Counted from the stretch's first letter, positions 30,161-39,668 are shown. The stretch: 64,000 bases of DNA from Necropsobacter rosorum (GCA_000751835.1 CCMQ01000006.1:405697-469696), one strand, 5' to 3'. Program-made: numbers and translations. Notes: a model not told the origin generated them from the sequence alone.

Positions 30161-30193
30161 ACAAACAAAAGGCTTATTCCGCGAATAAGCCTT
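30161..30193 (-). terminator. Terminator of ompW
   Basis: On the minus strand AAGGCTTATTC, loop GCG, GAATAAGCCTT is a perfect 11-bp stem followed by TTTGTTTG. It lies 20 bases after the ompW stop. Confidence 0.85.
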
Positions 30194-30213
30194 GGCAGTA
30201 TGTCATGCCGACA

Positions 30214-30888
30214 TTAGAAGCGATATGCCAGACCGGCAAAGAACACTAACGGATCCAGTTTGATTTTCACTTCGTGATCCAAACCCAGTGCGCTAAATTT
30301 AGCCGTTGTTTTAATATGGGTGTACCACACCGCGGTATTAAAATACACATTGTCCGCCAGCTTAATATCGATACCGGCGTTCACGACCGGCCCGAAGGAA
30401 TGTTTTTTCACCTCTAAATTGGTAACGTTAGGATCCAGCGCTTTTGCGCCGAAGAAACGGGTATAGTTCAGACCGGCGCCGATATACGGGCGAGAGCCGG
30501 CATCCTTATCCAGAAAATAATACTGCGCATACAGGCTCGGCGGCAATTGTTTCACTTTTACCGCATTCGGAAGATAAGCCGCAACCTTACCGTTGACTAC
30601 CGCCTGCGCGTTAATTTTGTGCGAGAACGGCGTTGCGCCCAACAATTCCACCCCGATATTATCGGTCAGCATATAGGTGGCGGTTAATCCTAACTGCTGA
30701 TTGTTTTTAACGTCCAGATTGACATCGACATGCGCGCCGTTTTTATTCGGGTTTTGCGTGGTCGAATCCGAGTTGGCATACACGAACACGCCGCCCAAAC
30801 GGCCGATAACACTTCCCGCTTCATGTGCGCTGACCGAACCGGCAACCAACGCTGCCGCCATACCCAATGCTAATGCAGTTTTTTTCAT
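30214..30888 (-). CDS. ompW: OmpW-family outer-membrane beta-barrel protein
   Basis: 224 residues. Signal peptide 1-21 (SVSA/HE), an eight-strand barrel pattern with alternating hydrophobic residues, IGRLGGVFVYANSDS near the start, GLTATYMLTDNIGVELLGATPF, and a C-terminal aromatic residue (FAGLAYRF) that serves as the BAM recognition signal. OmpW forms a small hydrophobic channel and is controlled by oxygen and carbon source in enterobacteria. The divergent neighbours yciC-yciB-yciA are the same as in E. coli. Confidence 0.95.
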   Translation of the reverse strand: MKKTALALGMAAALVAGSVSAHEAGSVIGRLGGVFVYANSDSTTQNPNKNGAHVDVNLDVKNNQQLGLTATYMLTDNIGVELLGATPFSHKINAQAVVNGKVAAYLPNAVKVKQLPPSLYAQYYFLDKDAGSRPYIGAGLNYTRFFGAKALDPNVTNLEVKKHSFGPVVNAGIDIKLADNVYFNTAVWYTHIKTTAKFSALGLDHEVKIKLDPLVFFAGLAYRF

Positions 30889-31190
30889 ATATGAATTCCT
30901 CTATATTCAAAAAATAAATGTTTTTATCTGAAAAGGGCGATATACCCATATAGAATTTGTGTCTATTTATGACGCCGTGCAATATACCACTTTATGATTA
31001 GCTTTTTCGTGACGGAGATCAAATTTTAAAAAATTTGTTAAATCATTTTAAACCGCACTTTACACAGCTTTTTCATTGTCGGACAATGTCATTTATTTGA
31101 TCTAACGCAAAAATCATCATTTTTGTGCAATTCGGCGCAAACGTTGTATAATGCCGGCATTACATTTTATTCACAATTCGGATCGAGATA
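30889..31190. other. Divergent control region between ompW and yciC
   Basis: About 300 bases, AT-rich, with one uptake signal (ACCGCACTT near 31052) and one CRP-like site. Promoters of ompW and of the yciC operon should both be here. No gene was found in it. Confidence 0.5.
31008..31023. promoter_or_regulatory. CRP-like site
   Basis: CGTGA-N6-TCAAA (31008-31023) against the consensus TGTGA-N6-TCACA: eight of ten core bases match. It lies about 120 bases from ompW and 170 from yciC. ompW regulation by CRP is known in enterobacteria, which supports the call, but one such match can occur by chance. Confidence 0.35.
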
Positions 31191-31964
31191 ATGCCAATTA
31201 ATTTCACGCAAATCTTTCAGGACAGCTGGAACTTTATGCGTAATCAGCAAAAGATTACGCTGCAATTCAGCGCCTTTTTCTTTGTTGTCGCGTTTGCCGT
31301 TAATCTGCTGGCGTCAAACCTGCTGCCGGCCAATATCATGCCGGATGAGGCGGGTTCCAACGCGGCGGATCTTGAGGTCGTCGGCAATCTTATGCTCAGT
31401 AAAGACATTGTGGTGCTCGGCGTGGTTCAGGTGCTGCTGAATCTGTTTATTTCCTGCTGGGGCATCATGACCTTTCATCAATTAAGCGAACGCCGCCGGC
31501 TGCCGCTCGGTCAAACGCTCAATATGACGGCAAAACGTTTTGCCGGGGTATTTTTCATTAACCTGATCATTGTCTTTCCGCTGGTCATCGGGCTGGCGGA
31601 ATCGCTGGTCGCGCTGATCGGCAAAAACGCCCCTTCGCTGTTTTCCGTCTTCACCATTACGCTGGGGATCTTCATTTTTATCCGCCTGAATCTTGCCACC
31701 GTCCATTATCTGATCACGCAAACGGGGCTGGCGCAAACCCTGAAAGTCATCTGGCTGAGCGGTTTTAAACGAACCGGTGTGTTATTTATTTACTGTTTAC
31801 TGATTTACTTCGCCCTGCCGCTTATCGTCAGAAATATTGCGGCGTTGAGCGACAATATGCTGTTCGATATCGTTATTTCATTTATTATTTCGGCGATTAA
31901 CGTCTTTTCATTAATCTTCAGTTATCGCTTTTATACTCTATTTATGCAAAAGGCTCAGGCATGA
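31191..31964 (+). CDS. yciC: YciC family inner-membrane protein (UPF0259)
   Basis: 257 residues with about six membrane segments and a family-like N-terminus ([20 protein letters not shown]). No enzymatic motif is visible and the function of YciC is not established. It overlaps yciB by ATGA. The order ompW < > yciC-yciB-yciA is the E. coli one, which makes the identification firm. Confidence 0.88.
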   Translation: MPINFTQIFQDSWNFMRNQQKITLQFSAFFFVVAFAVNLLASNLLPANIMPDEAGSNAADLEVVGNLMLSKDIVVLGVVQVLLNLFISCWGIMTFHQLSERRRLPLGQTLNMTAKRFAGVFFINLIIVFPLVIGLAESLVALIGKNAPSLFSVFTITLGIFIFIRLNLATVHYLITQTGLAQTLKVIWLSGFKRTGVLFIYCLLIYFALPLIVRNIAALSDNMLFDIVISFIISAINVFSLIFSYRFYTLFMQKAQA

Positions 31965-32509
31965 AACAATTATTAGAATTTATTCCGCTGATTTTATTTT
32001 TCGCCGTTTATAAGCTGGTCGGTATCCGTGAAGCGGCGCTGACCTTAATTATCGCAACGGTTATTCAGCTGGTTGTACTGAAGCTCAAATACGGTAAAAT
32101 CGAAAAACAGCAGCTGGTGATGGGCGTTGCGGTGGTCTTTTTCGGGACGCTGACCGCCTATTTCAACGAACTTGAATTTTTGAAATGGAAAGTCACCGTG
32201 GTGTACGCCGTCTTTGCTTTGGCGCTGCTTATTAGCCAATACGGTTTTAAAAAGCCGCTGATTAAACAATTACTAGGCAAAGAGATTGAACTGCCCCAGC
32301 AGGCATGGGAGAATCTGAATCTGGGCTGGGTCGGCTTTTTTATCCTGTGCATGCTGGTTAATATCTTCATCAGCCGGTATTTTTCCGACGATATTTGGGT
32401 GGATTTTAAAACCTTCGGCATTCTGGGGATGACGTTTATGGCGACGCTGGCAACCGGCGTGTATATTTATCGTTACCTGCCGAAAGCGGACAATAAAGAA
32501 AAACAATAG
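31961..32509 (+). CDS. yciB: Inner-membrane septation protein YciB (IspZ/IspA family)
   Basis: 182 residues, five predicted membrane helices. [19 protein letters not shown] at the start and [23 protein letters not shown] near residue 107 are family landmarks. YciB works with other envelope proteins in cell elongation and division; Shigella mutants fail to septate. The start codon overlaps the yciC stop (ATGA), implying coupled translation. Confidence 0.93.
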   Translation: MKQLLEFIPLILFFAVYKLVGIREAALTLIIATVIQLVVLKLKYGKIEKQQLVMGVAVVFFGTLTAYFNELEFLKWKVTVVYAVFALALLISQYGFKKPLIKQLLGKEIELPQQAWENLNLGWVGFFILCMLVNIFISRYFSDDIWVDFKTFGILGMTFMATLATGVYIYRYLPKADNKEKQ

Positions 32510-32517
32510 GAAGCATC

Positions 32518-32985
32518 ATGTCAGATTTTATTGAAACCACGACAGGCCGTCATTCAAAAGGCAGTCTTTTATTAAGAACGCTGGCAATGCCGTCGGACAC
32601 CAATGCCGCCGGCGATATTTTCGGCGGCTGGATTATGTCGCAAATGGATATGGGCGGCGCCATTCTGGCGAAAGAAATCGCTCACGGGCGGGTCGTAACC
32701 GTCGCGGTGGACAGCATGACTTTTATCCGCCCGATTGCAGTCGGCGATGTGGTTTGCTGTTACGGCGAATGCGTCAAAGTCGGACGCTCCTCCATTCAGA
32801 TAAAAATCGAAGTATGGGCAAAAAAAGTCGCCAGCGAACCTATCGGCGAACGCTACTGCGTCACCGAAGCGGTCTTTACTTTTGTCGCAGTGGATCCGCA
32901 AGGCGCGCCGCGCGCGATTCCGCGCGAAAACAATCCGGAACTGGAAAAAGCATTAGCACATATTGCCGAACAGGCGCAACCATAA
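32518..32985 (+). CDS. yciA: Acyl-CoA thioester hydrolase YciA
   Basis: 155 residues, single hot-dog domain. [31 protein letters not shown] carries the active-site Asn-Asp region of the YciA/BACH family, and [20 protein letters not shown] follows. It hydrolyses a broad range of acyl-CoAs and so protects the free CoA pool. GGAAG precedes the ATG, eight bases after the yciB stop. Confidence 0.95.
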   Translation: MSDFIETTTGRHSKGSLLLRTLAMPSDTNAAGDIFGGWIMSQMDMGGAILAKEIAHGRVVTVAVDSMTFIRPIAVGDVVCCYGECVKVGRSSIQIKIEVWAKKVASEPIGERYCVTEAVFTFVAVDPQGAPRAIPRENNPELEKALAHIAEQAQP

Positions 32986-32995
32986 GGAGAACAGC

Positions 32996-33292
32996 ATGTA
33001 CTATGTCATTTTCGCACAAGATAACCCCAATACGCTGGCTCAGCGGCTGGCCGTTCGCGAACAACATCTCGCACGGCTGAAAGCCCTGCAGGCGCAAAAC
33101 CGCTTACTGACCGCCGGGCCGAATCCGGCAATCGACGATGAAAATCCGGCCGACGCGGGCTTTACCGGCTCGACCGTAATCGCCCGATTCGACAGTCTGG
33201 CTGCGGCTCAGGCTTGGGCCGCTCAGGATCCTTATGTTGAAGCCGGCGTCTATGGCGAGGTGATCGTCAAACCCTTTAAGAAAGTATTTTAA
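32996..33292 (+). CDS. yciI: YciI-like protein
   Basis: 98 residues from the ATG at 32996, which has AAGGAG eight bases upstream; the frame is open to 32963 but that would overlap yciA. The ferredoxin-like YciI fold is indicated by YYVIFAQD at the start, [15 protein letters not shown], a conserved TAGPNPA and the C-terminal strand [14 protein letters not shown]. Members have a putative active-site His-Asp pair (here His in REQHL); the physiological reaction is unknown. Last gene of the yciC-B-A-I group. Confidence 0.9.
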   Translation: MYYVIFAQDNPNTLAQRLAVREQHLARLKALQAQNRLLTAGPNPAIDDENPADAGFTGSTVIARFDSLAAAQAWAAQDPYVEAGVYGEVIVKPFKKVF

Positions 33293-33376
33293 CCGCTTGA
33301 CCCGGCACTCTCCCGTTAGCCGGGAAAACACGCTTTCCTAACCCCTAATGCAAACTCAACAACAAGGAAAAACGCT

Positions 33377-35983
33377 ATGTCAGACTTTCTACAAACTTAC
33401 CAACAACATGCGGACGAACGCGCCGCGCAGGGCGTCGTAGCGAAACCACTGGACGCAGAACAAACCGCACAACTGGTGGAATTACTTAAAGATCCGCCGC
33501 CGGGAACCGAACAAACCTTACTCGAATTATTTACCGACCGTATTCCCGCCGGGGTGGACGAAGCAGCCTATGTCAAAGCGGCATTTTTAGCGGCCATTCT
33601 CCGCGCGGAGACCGCCTCGCCACTGATTTCGCCCGAAAGTGCGGTGGAATTATTGGGAACAATGCAGGGCGGTTACAATATTGAGCCGTTACTGACCGCA
33701 CTTGATGATGAAAAACTCGCGCCCTATGCCGTTAAAGCCCTTTCCGCCACCCTCTTAATGTTTGATAATTTCCATGATGTCGCCGAACGCGCCGCACAAG
33801 GTAACGAACATGCCCGCCGCGTGCTACAGTCTTGGGCGGACGCCGAATGGTTTTTGTCACGCCCGCCGTTAGCGGAAAAGCTCACGGTGACGGTTTTTAA
33901 AGTCAGCGGCGAAACCAATACGGATGATCTTTCACCGGCGCAGGATGCCTGGTCGCGCCCGGATATTCCGCTGCATGCGCTGGCTATGCTGAAAAACGCC
34001 CGCGACGGTATCCGGCCCGATGACGACGGCAATATCGGCCCGCTCACACAATTGCAAGCCTTAAAACAAAAAGGCTACCCGCTTGCCTATGTGGGCGATG
34101 TGGTGGGCACCGGCTCATCGCGCAAATCCGCTACCAACTCGGTATTGTGGTTTATGGGCGAAGACATTCCTCATGTGCCGAACAAGCGCGCCGGCGGCGT
34201 GGTGTTAGGCGGCAAAATCGCCCCGATTTTCTTTAACACGCTGGAAGATGCCGGCACATTGCCGATCGAAGTGGATGTCAGCAATCTGGAAATGGGCGAT
34301 GTTATTGATATTTATCCCTATCAGGGCAAAATCTGCCGCCATGACAGCGATGAAGTGCTGGCCGAATTCCGCCTGAAAACCGATGTCTTGCTGGATGAAG
34401 TGCGCGCCGGCGGACGTATTCCGCTGATTATCGGGCGCGGCTTAACCCATAAGGCACGTCAAACGCTGGGGCTGGAAGAAAGCGACGTATTCGCCAAACC
34501 GCATGCCGTGCAAGACAGCAAAAAAGGCTTTACGCTGGCGCAGAAAATCGTCGGCAGGGCTTGCGGCGTGGCGGGTGTTCGTCCCGGACAATATTGCGAA
34601 CCGCATATGACCTCCGTCGGCTCACAGGATACCACCGGGCCGATGACCCGCGACGAATTAAAAGATCTCGCCTGTCTGGGTTTTTCCGCCGATTTGGTGA
34701 TGCAGTCTTTCTGCCATACCGCCGCTTATCCGAAACCGGTGGATGTCGTCACCCAGCACACGCTGCCGGATTTTATTATGAACCGCGGCGGTGTCTCGTT
34801 AAGACCGGGCGACGGTATTATCCACTCCTGGTTAAACCGCATGCTGTTGCCGGATACCGTCGGCACCGGCGGAGATTCGCATACCCGTTTCCCGATCGGC
34901 ATTTCATTCCCGGCCGGTTCCGGCTTGGTCGCCTTTGCCGCGGCGACCGGCGTGATGCCGCTGGATATGCCGGAATCGGTGCTGGTTCGCTTTAAAGGCG
35001 AAATGCAGCCGGGCATTACCCTGCGCGATCTGGTACACGCCATCCCTTATTACGCCATTCAGCAGGGCTTGCTCACGGTGGAGAAAAAAGGCAAGAAAAA
35101 TATTTTCTCCGGCCGCATTCTGGAAATCGAAGGGCTGGAGCACTTAAAAGCGGAACAGGCGTTCGAACTGTCCGACGCCTCGGCGGAACGGTCGGCAGCG
35201 GCCTGTACCATTAAGCTGGATAAAGCGCCGATCATCGAATATCTCAACTCCAATATCGTTCTGCTGAAATGGATGATCGCCGAAGGTTACGGCGATCGCA
35301 GAACGCTGGAACGGCGCATCAAAGGAATGGAAAAATGGCTTGCCGACCCGCAACTTTTAGAAGCGGATCCCGATGCCGAATACGCCGCGGTGATCGAAAT
35401 CGATTTGAACGACATCAAAGAACCGATTTTATGCGCCCCGAACGATCCCGACGATGCCCGTTTATTGTCCGAGGTGCAGGGCGATAAAATCGATGAGGTG
35501 TTTATCGGTTCCTGTATGACCAATATCGGCCACTTCCGTGCCGCAGGCAAATTACTGGCGAAATTCAAAGGCATGATCCCGACCCGCCTGTGGGTCGCGC
35601 CGCCGACCAAAATGGATGCCGCCCTGCTGACGGAAGAAGGCTATTACAGCATCTTCGGCAAAAGCGGCGCGCGCGTGGAAATTCCCGGTTGTTCCCTGTG
35701 TATGGGCAATCAGGCACGCGTCGCCAATCATGCCACCGTGGTGTCCACCTCCACCCGCAACTTCCCGAACCGCTTAGGACAAGGCGCGAACGTTTATCTG
35801 GCGTCCGCCGAACTGGCGGCGGTTTCGGCCTTGCTGGGCAAACTGCCGACCCCGGAAGAATACCTGTCTTACGCGGCGGATTTGCAGCAGGATAAGGACG
35901 ACACCTACCGTTATATGAACTTCGATCAAATCGGCAGCTACACCAAAAAAGCCGATGAAGTGATCTTTCAAACTACGGTATAA
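33377..35983 (+). CDS. acnB: Aconitate hydratase B
   Basis: 868 residues (E. coli 865). AcnB order: N-terminal HEAT-like domain (1-160), then the swivel domain ([21 protein letters not shown]), then the catalytic domains. The [4Fe-4S] ligands are Cys713 (GSCMTNIGH) and Cys772/Cys775 (GCSLCMGNQ). It isomerises citrate to isocitrate; apo-AcnB can bind mRNA. AAGGAAA precedes the ATG. Together with gltA and sucABCD it supplies steps missing from several relatives; isocitrate dehydrogenase is not in this window. Confidence 0.97.
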   Translation: MSDFLQTYQQHADERAAQGVVAKPLDAEQTAQLVELLKDPPPGTEQTLLELFTDRIPAGVDEAAYVKAAFLAAILRAETASPLISPESAVELLGTMQGGYNIEPLLTALDDEKLAPYAVKALSATLLMFDNFHDVAERAAQGNEHARRVLQSWADAEWFLSRPPLAEKLTVTVFKVSGETNTDDLSPAQDAWSRPDIPLHALAMLKNARDGIRPDDDGNIGPLTQLQALKQKGYPLAYVGDVVGTGSSRKSATNSVLWFMGEDIPHVPNKRAGGVVLGGKIAPIFFNTLEDAGTLPIEVDVSNLEMGDVIDIYPYQGKICRHDSDEVLAEFRLKTDVLLDEVRAGGRIPLIIGRGLTHKARQTLGLEESDVFAKPHAVQDSKKGFTLAQKIVGRACGVAGVRPGQYCEPHMTSVGSQDTTGPMTRDELKDLACLGFSADLVMQSFCHTAAYPKPVDVVTQHTLPDFIMNRGGVSLRPGDGIIHSWLNRMLLPDTVGTGGDSHTRFPIGISFPAGSGLVAFAAATGVMPLDMPESVLVRFKGEMQPGITLRDLVHAIPYYAIQQGLLTVEKKGKKNIFSGRILEIEGLEHLKAEQAFELSDASAERSAAACTIKLDKAPIIEYLNSNIVLLKWMIAEGYGDRRTLERRIKGMEKWLADPQLLEADPDAEYAAVIEIDLNDIKEPILCAPNDPDDARLLSEVQGDKIDEVFIGSCMTNIGHFRAAGKLLAKFKGMIPTRLWVAPPTKMDAALLTEEGYYSIFGKSGARVEIPGCSLCMGNQARVANHATVVSTSTRNFPNRLGQGANVYLASAELAAVSALLGKLPTPEEYLSYAADLQQDKDDTYRYMNFDQIGSYTKKADEVIFQTTV

Positions 35984-36017
35984 CACGATTGGCTGTCTCA
36001 GCTTATATCTTTAAAGC

Positions 36018-36047
36018 AAAGTGCGGTTATTTTCACCGCACTTTTTT
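36018..36047 (+). terminator. Uptake-signal terminator of acnB
   Basis: AAAGTGCGGT (36018-36027), loop TATTTTC, ACCGCACTTT (36035-36044) with the T-run continuing to 36047. A 10-bp stem with U-tract 35 bases after the acnB stop. Confidence 0.85.
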
Positions 36048-36087
36048 AGTGCACCGCACAACGCGATAACATTTAAGGATAAACACC

Positions 36088-37113
36088 ATGACAAGGACAT
36101 CGATTCTGGCTACGCTGGCCATGCTTTTCGGCTTCATCCATACCAACCCGGCACAGGCGGCGGGAAAACTCACCCTCTATTGCAGCATGCAATATGACGT
36201 ATGCGAACGGGTGGCAAACGTTTTCGGCCAAAAATATCAGGTTGACACTCGCTTCGTGCGCCACAGCACCGGCGCCGCGTTGGCGAAAATCAAATCCGAG
36301 CAATCCCTGCCGCAGGCAGATGTCTGGTACGGCGGCACCATTGAACCGCACTTTCAGGCCGGTGCGCTGGGTTTGCTGCACGCCTACCGTTCGCCCCGTC
36401 AGGCGGAAATTCTGCCGGTATTTCAGGAATTGATGCGCCAAAAAGGAGAATTCACCTCCATCGGCTATATGATCATTTTCGGCCTCGGCATGAACCACGA
36501 AAAACTGCGTCAGCTCGGCATATCGGATTATCCCAAATGTATGCGGGATCTGCTCGATCCGCGCCTGAAAAATCAGGTTCAACTGCCGGATCCGAGAAGC
36601 TCCGGCACCGGTTATACCTTTTTAACCGCCGCGGTACAATTATGGGGCGAAGACAAGGCGTTTGACTATTTGAAAGCGCTTAATCAGAATATTTCCCAAT
36701 ATACCAAAAGCGGGGTGGAACGGACGCTGCTTTCGCGCGGCGAGGTGGCGGTGAGCATCGGTTTTTTAAGCGGTTACGCGCTGGAAAAAGCCAAAGGCGC
36801 CCCCGTGACGATGCAAACGCTGTGCGAAGGCACGCCGTATTCGCTGGGCGGAATCAGTATCCTGCGCCATGCACGCAATCTGGACAATGCCAAACTGTTT
36901 ATGGACTGGGCATTAAGTGCCGAAGCGCAGCAACTGGCGCTACAGGATGAGAAAATCTATCAGTATCCGACCAACGTCAACGCCGAATTATCGCCGGATG
37001 CCCCCGCTCCCGAGGCGTTAAATCTCATTCCGTTTGATTTCGACCGTTTCGGCTCCGATGCGGAGGCAAAACGCTTGATCGAACGCTGGGTGCGGGAAGT
37101 GAAACTCAACTGA
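36088..37113 (+). CDS. AfuA-like periplasmic solute-binding protein (orphan), copy 1
   Basis: 341 residues. Signal peptide about 1-24 (AQA/AGK), then a type-2 periplasmic-binding fold: LTLYCSMQYDVCE, STGAALAKIKSEQ, ADVWYGGTIEPHFQA, DLLDPRLKNQVQLPDPRSSGT, LGGISILRHARNLDNAKLFMDWA. The pattern is that of AfuA and related ABC receptors; A. pleuropneumoniae AfuA binds hexose phosphates. The tandem Tyr pair of the ferric-binding protein FbpA is absent, so an iron role is doubtful. No permease or ATPase is adjacent. The next gene is a close paralogue. Ligand unknown. AAGGA precedes the ATG. Confidence 0.8.
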   Translation: MTRTSILATLAMLFGFIHTNPAQAAGKLTLYCSMQYDVCERVANVFGQKYQVDTRFVRHSTGAALAKIKSEQSLPQADVWYGGTIEPHFQAGALGLLHAYRSPRQAEILPVFQELMRQKGEFTSIGYMIIFGLGMNHEKLRQLGISDYPKCMRDLLDPRLKNQVQLPDPRSSGTGYTFLTAAVQLWGEDKAFDYLKALNQNISQYTKSGVERTLLSRGEVAVSIGFLSGYALEKAKGAPVTMQTLCEGTPYSLGGISILRHARNLDNAKLFMDWALSAEAQQLALQDEKIYQYPTNVNAELSPDAPAPEALNLIPFDFDRFGSDAEAKRLIERWVREVKLN

Positions 37114-37183
37114 GTCCGACTGCCGCAAACCGGATAATAAAATTGCCGGCCTCAACGCCGGTTGAACAACATCACATCGGACT

Positions 37184-37211
37184 TTGACAATTCAGCAAAG
37201 CCGATTATACT
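37184..37211 (+). promoter_or_regulatory. Sigma-70 promoter of the riboswitch-controlled binding-protein gene
   Basis: TTGACA (37184-37189), 16-base spacer, TATACT (37206-37211): one of the best promoter matches in the window. The start point would be near 37218, about 50 bases before the TPP aptamer, so copy 2 has its own thiamine-controlled promoter independent of copy 1. Confidence 0.7.
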
Positions 37212-37269
37212 AAAGCGCTGTCGATCATTGCCGCACCGGTGCCGTAATGCTCGACCCATTGAACAACCG

Positions 37270-37343
37270 TTAGTCGGGGTGCTAGCAATAGCTGAGATCA
37301 TACCCGTGAACCTGATACAGTTAATACTGACGTAGGAAACTAA
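37270..37343 (+). ncRNA. TPP riboswitch (THI element) upstream of an AfuA-like gene
   Basis: Conserved THI blocks in order: GGGGTGC, GCTGAGAT, ACCCGTGAACCTGAT, GACGTAGGAAAC. Helix P1 is closed by TTAGT (37270-37274) with ACTAA (37339-37343). The aptamer senses thiamine diphosphate and normally turns its gene down. The start codon of the regulated gene is 92 bases beyond the aptamer, leaving room for an expression platform. The sequence is almost the same as the thiM riboswitch at 47917-47989. Confidence 0.95.
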
Positions 37344-37348
37344 TCGCA

Positions 37349-37376
37349 AACCGCCGCCGTTATGCTGGCGGAGGTT
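37349..37376 (+). promoter_or_regulatory. Hairpin in the leader after the aptamer
   Basis: AACCGCCGCC (37349-37358) pairs with GGCGGAGGTT (37367-37376) at nine of ten positions, with an 8-base loop. It starts six bases after the aptamer and is not followed by a T-run, so it is not a simple terminator. It may be part of the switching region. Confidence 0.45.
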
Positions 37377-37434
37377 GAATCTGCCGTTCTGCTTCGTCAA
37401 TATTGCTGGTCGATCTTTTATATAAGGAAACACT

Positions 37435-38499
37435 ATGCAATTATTTTCTCCCAAACCAATCACTGTCCCTCAACGCCGTCGTATTCCGTTCAGGCTGCTT
37501 TTATTATTCTGGCTGCCCTTTGCCGGGCTGAACGGCGCACAAGCGGCGGGCAAGCTGACGGTGTATTGCAGCGTGCAGCATAATGTGTGCGAAAAAATGG
37601 TGAAAACATTCGCCCAAAAATATCATGTGGACACCAAATTCGTACGCAACAGCACCGGCGCGACCCTTGCGAAAATCAAAGCGGAACAGGCGCTGCCGCA
37701 AGCGGACATCTGGTACGGCGGTACTATTGAACCACACTTTCAGGCCGCCCAGTTAGGTCTGCTGCAACCTTACCGCTCCCCCTATCAGGCGGAAACCATG
37801 CCGCAATTTAAACGCCTGCTGGAAGAAAAAGGCGATTACACCGCCATCGGTTATATTATCGTGCTCGGCATCGGGGTGAATACGGAAAAATTCAAACAAC
37901 TCGGCATTCGGGATTATCCTCGATGCTGGAAAGACCTGCTCGATCCGCGCCTGAAAGATCAGATTCAAATGCCTGACCCGCGCAATACCGGCACCGGCTA
38001 TACCTTTATCGCCACGCTGATCCAGCTGTGGGGCGAAGAAGAAGCCTTTCGTTATTTAAACGCGCTGCACAACAATATTTCGCAATATGCCAAAAGCGGT
38101 ACGGAAAAATCCAATCTGTCGCGCGGCGATGCGGCAGTAACGATAGGTTTTGTGAACGGTTATGCCTCGGAAAAGGAAAAAGGCGCGCCGGTGGAAGCCA
38201 TTCTGCCTTGTGACGGCGACAGTTATTCGCTGGGCGGCATCAGCATTCTGAAAGGCGCACGCAATCCGGACAATGCCAAGCTGTTTATGGACTGGGCGCT
38301 GACGGCGGACGCGCAGGAAATCGCCTGGCGCGAGGAGAAAATGTATCAAATCCCGACTAACATTCACGCTCAAGCCTCGCCGAACTCCGTCAACCCGAAG
38401 GATCTGAAACTGATTGATTTTGATTTCGAGCGTTTCGGATCCGATACGGAAAGCAAACGTTTAATCGAAAAATGGCTCACCGAAGTGAAGCTCAACTAA
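37435..38499 (+). CDS. AfuA-like periplasmic solute-binding protein under TPP riboswitch, copy 2
   Basis: 354 residues. Signal peptide about 1-37 with a basic start (RRRIPFR) and cleavage near AQA/AGK. The mature part is closely similar along its length to copy 1: LTVYCSVQHNVCE, NSTGATLAKIKAEQALPQAD, IWYGGTIEPHFQAA, DLLDPRLKDQIQMPDPRNTGTGYTF, LGGISILKGARNPDNAKLFMDWALT. Both keep a Cys pair near the mature N-terminus. The TPP riboswitch suggests the ligand is thiamine, a phosphorylated form or a precursor, although the family is better known for sugar phosphates; this is inference. No permease or ATPase genes adjoin; ThiPQ at 43-45 kb could be shared. AAGGAAA precedes the ATG. Confidence 0.8.
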   Translation: MQLFSPKPITVPQRRRIPFRLLLLFWLPFAGLNGAQAAGKLTVYCSVQHNVCEKMVKTFAQKYHVDTKFVRNSTGATLAKIKAEQALPQADIWYGGTIEPHFQAAQLGLLQPYRSPYQAETMPQFKRLLEEKGDYTAIGYIIVLGIGVNTEKFKQLGIRDYPRCWKDLLDPRLKDQIQMPDPRNTGTGYTFIATLIQLWGEEEAFRYLNALHNNISQYAKSGTEKSNLSRGDAAVTIGFVNGYASEKEKGAPVEAILPCDGDSYSLGGISILKGARNPDNAKLFMDWALTADAQEIAWREEKMYQIPTNIHAQASPNSVNPKDLKLIDFDFERFGSDTESKRLIEKWLTEVKLN

Positions 38500-38521
38500 G
38501 ATTGCGGCTTTCAATTCAGCG

Positions 38522-38551
38522 AAAGTGCGGTTAAAATCACCGCACTTTTTT
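38522..38551 (+). terminator. Uptake-signal terminator after copy 2
   Basis: AAAGTGCGGT (38522-38531), loop TTAAAATC minus one base, ACCGCACTTT (38539-38548), then T to 38551. A 10-bp stem with U-tract 23 bases after the stop; the next gene's ribosome site follows it. Confidence 0.8.
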
Positions 38552-38573
38552 ACATTTGAAAGCAAGGAAAGCA

Positions 38574-39668
38574 ATGGAACTTCGTCATTATATTATTTTT
38601 GCCGTCTCGGTTATTCTGTTACAGCTGTTTATCCATCTGTTCAACCGCACGCTGTACTGGCTTCTCAGCGGCAAAATCGGGCATAAAACCCGCCGGGCTA
38701 TCGCTATCTTTAATTATCTGGCGGCCAACGGCATTATTCTGCTGACCGTGTTCCGCCTTCAGCCGATGTTCCGTTTAAGCGCGTTAATTCTGGTTTTTCT
38801 GCTGTTTGCCGCGTTTATCAGCATCGCTGCCGCGCTGATTTACCGCCTGCTGCGCAATAGCGTAAACCGCGACAAACTGAACCGCACTTTACGCCTTGCC
38901 TATCTGCCGGCACTGGCGGGGTTGCTCGGGCTGAGCGTCTATAATGCCTACACGCCGACAGTGCGACATTATCAAATCACCCTCGACAAACCGCTGCAAC
39001 CGTTACGCCTCGGCGTGGCGAGCGATTTGCATTTAGGCACGCTGTTCGGCGCCCGGCAATTGGATCGGTTGGCACAGATTATGCACGAGGAAAACGTGGA
39101 TATGATTCTGCTGCCGGGCGATATCATGGACGATAATACCGATGCCTATCTGGCGCAAAACATGCGGCCTCATCTGGCGCAACTGAGCGCGCCGCTGGGC
39201 GTGTACGCCACTCTCGGCAATCATGATTTTTTCGGTCATCAACAGGCTATCGCACATGAAATCCGCCGGGCGGGCATTACCTTGTTAATGGATCAAACCC
39301 TGCCGGTGGACAACCGCATCGTGCTGGTCGGGCGCAATGACGATCTGCTCGGCGATCGCCCGAGCACCGCACAACTGCTGCACGGCGTCGATACGCGCCT
39401 GCCGGTCTTTTTGCTCGATCACCGGCCGACGGAAATTGCCCTGCATGCCGAATTGCCCGTTGATCTGCAAGTGTCGGGGCATACCCACAAGGGGCAGATT
39501 TTCCCTGCCAATCTGATTACTTCGCTGATGTACCGTTTGGATTACGGCTATGCCAAAATCGGCAACGGGCATTTTTTCGTCACCTCCGGTTACGGTTTCT
39601 GGGGCATTCCGCTGCGTTTGGGTTCGCAATCTGAAGTGATGATTATTGATGTGAAAGGCACGCCATAG
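38574..39668 (+). CDS. Membrane-anchored metallophosphoesterase
   Basis: 364 residues. Four hydrophobic segments in the first about 130 residues, then a calcineurin-type phosphoesterase domain: SDLHLG, GDIMDD, LGNHDFFG and GHTHKGQI supply the two-metal ligands, in the canonical order and spacing. Related proteins (YaeI/YkuE type) act on lipid or cell-wall precursors; the substrate here is unknown. I start at the ATG at 38574 because the codons before it (from a TTG at 38556) are the ribosome site AAGGAAA itself. Confidence 0.88.
   Translation: MELRHYIIFAVSVILLQLFIHLFNRTLYWLLSGKIGHKTRRAIAIFNYLAANGIILLTVFRLQPMFRLSALILVFLLFAAFISIAAALIYRLLRNSVNRDKLNRTLRLAYLPALAGLLGLSVYNAYTPTVRHYQITLDKPLQPLRLGVASDLHLGTLFGARQLDRLAQIMHEENVDMILLPGDIMDDNTDAYLAQNMRPHLAQLSAPLGVYATLGNHDFFGHQQAIAHEIRRAGITLLMDQTLPVDNRIVLVGRNDDLLGDRPSTAQLLHGVDTRLPVFLLDHRPTEIALHAELPVDLQVSGHTHKGQIFPANLITSLMYRLDYGYAKIGNGHFFVTSGYGFWGIPLRLGSQSEVMIIDVKGTP

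Noticed and set aside
36073..36582. Minus-strand 169-residue frame opposite the first AfuA-like gene
   Set aside because: Low-complexity shadow of a gene with clear signal peptide, ribosome site and family motifs on the plus strand.
36088..38499. Ferric-iron receptors of FbpA type
   Set aside because: The adjacent Tyr-Tyr iron ligands are not present in either protein, and no iron-uptake genes or clear Fur box adjoin them.
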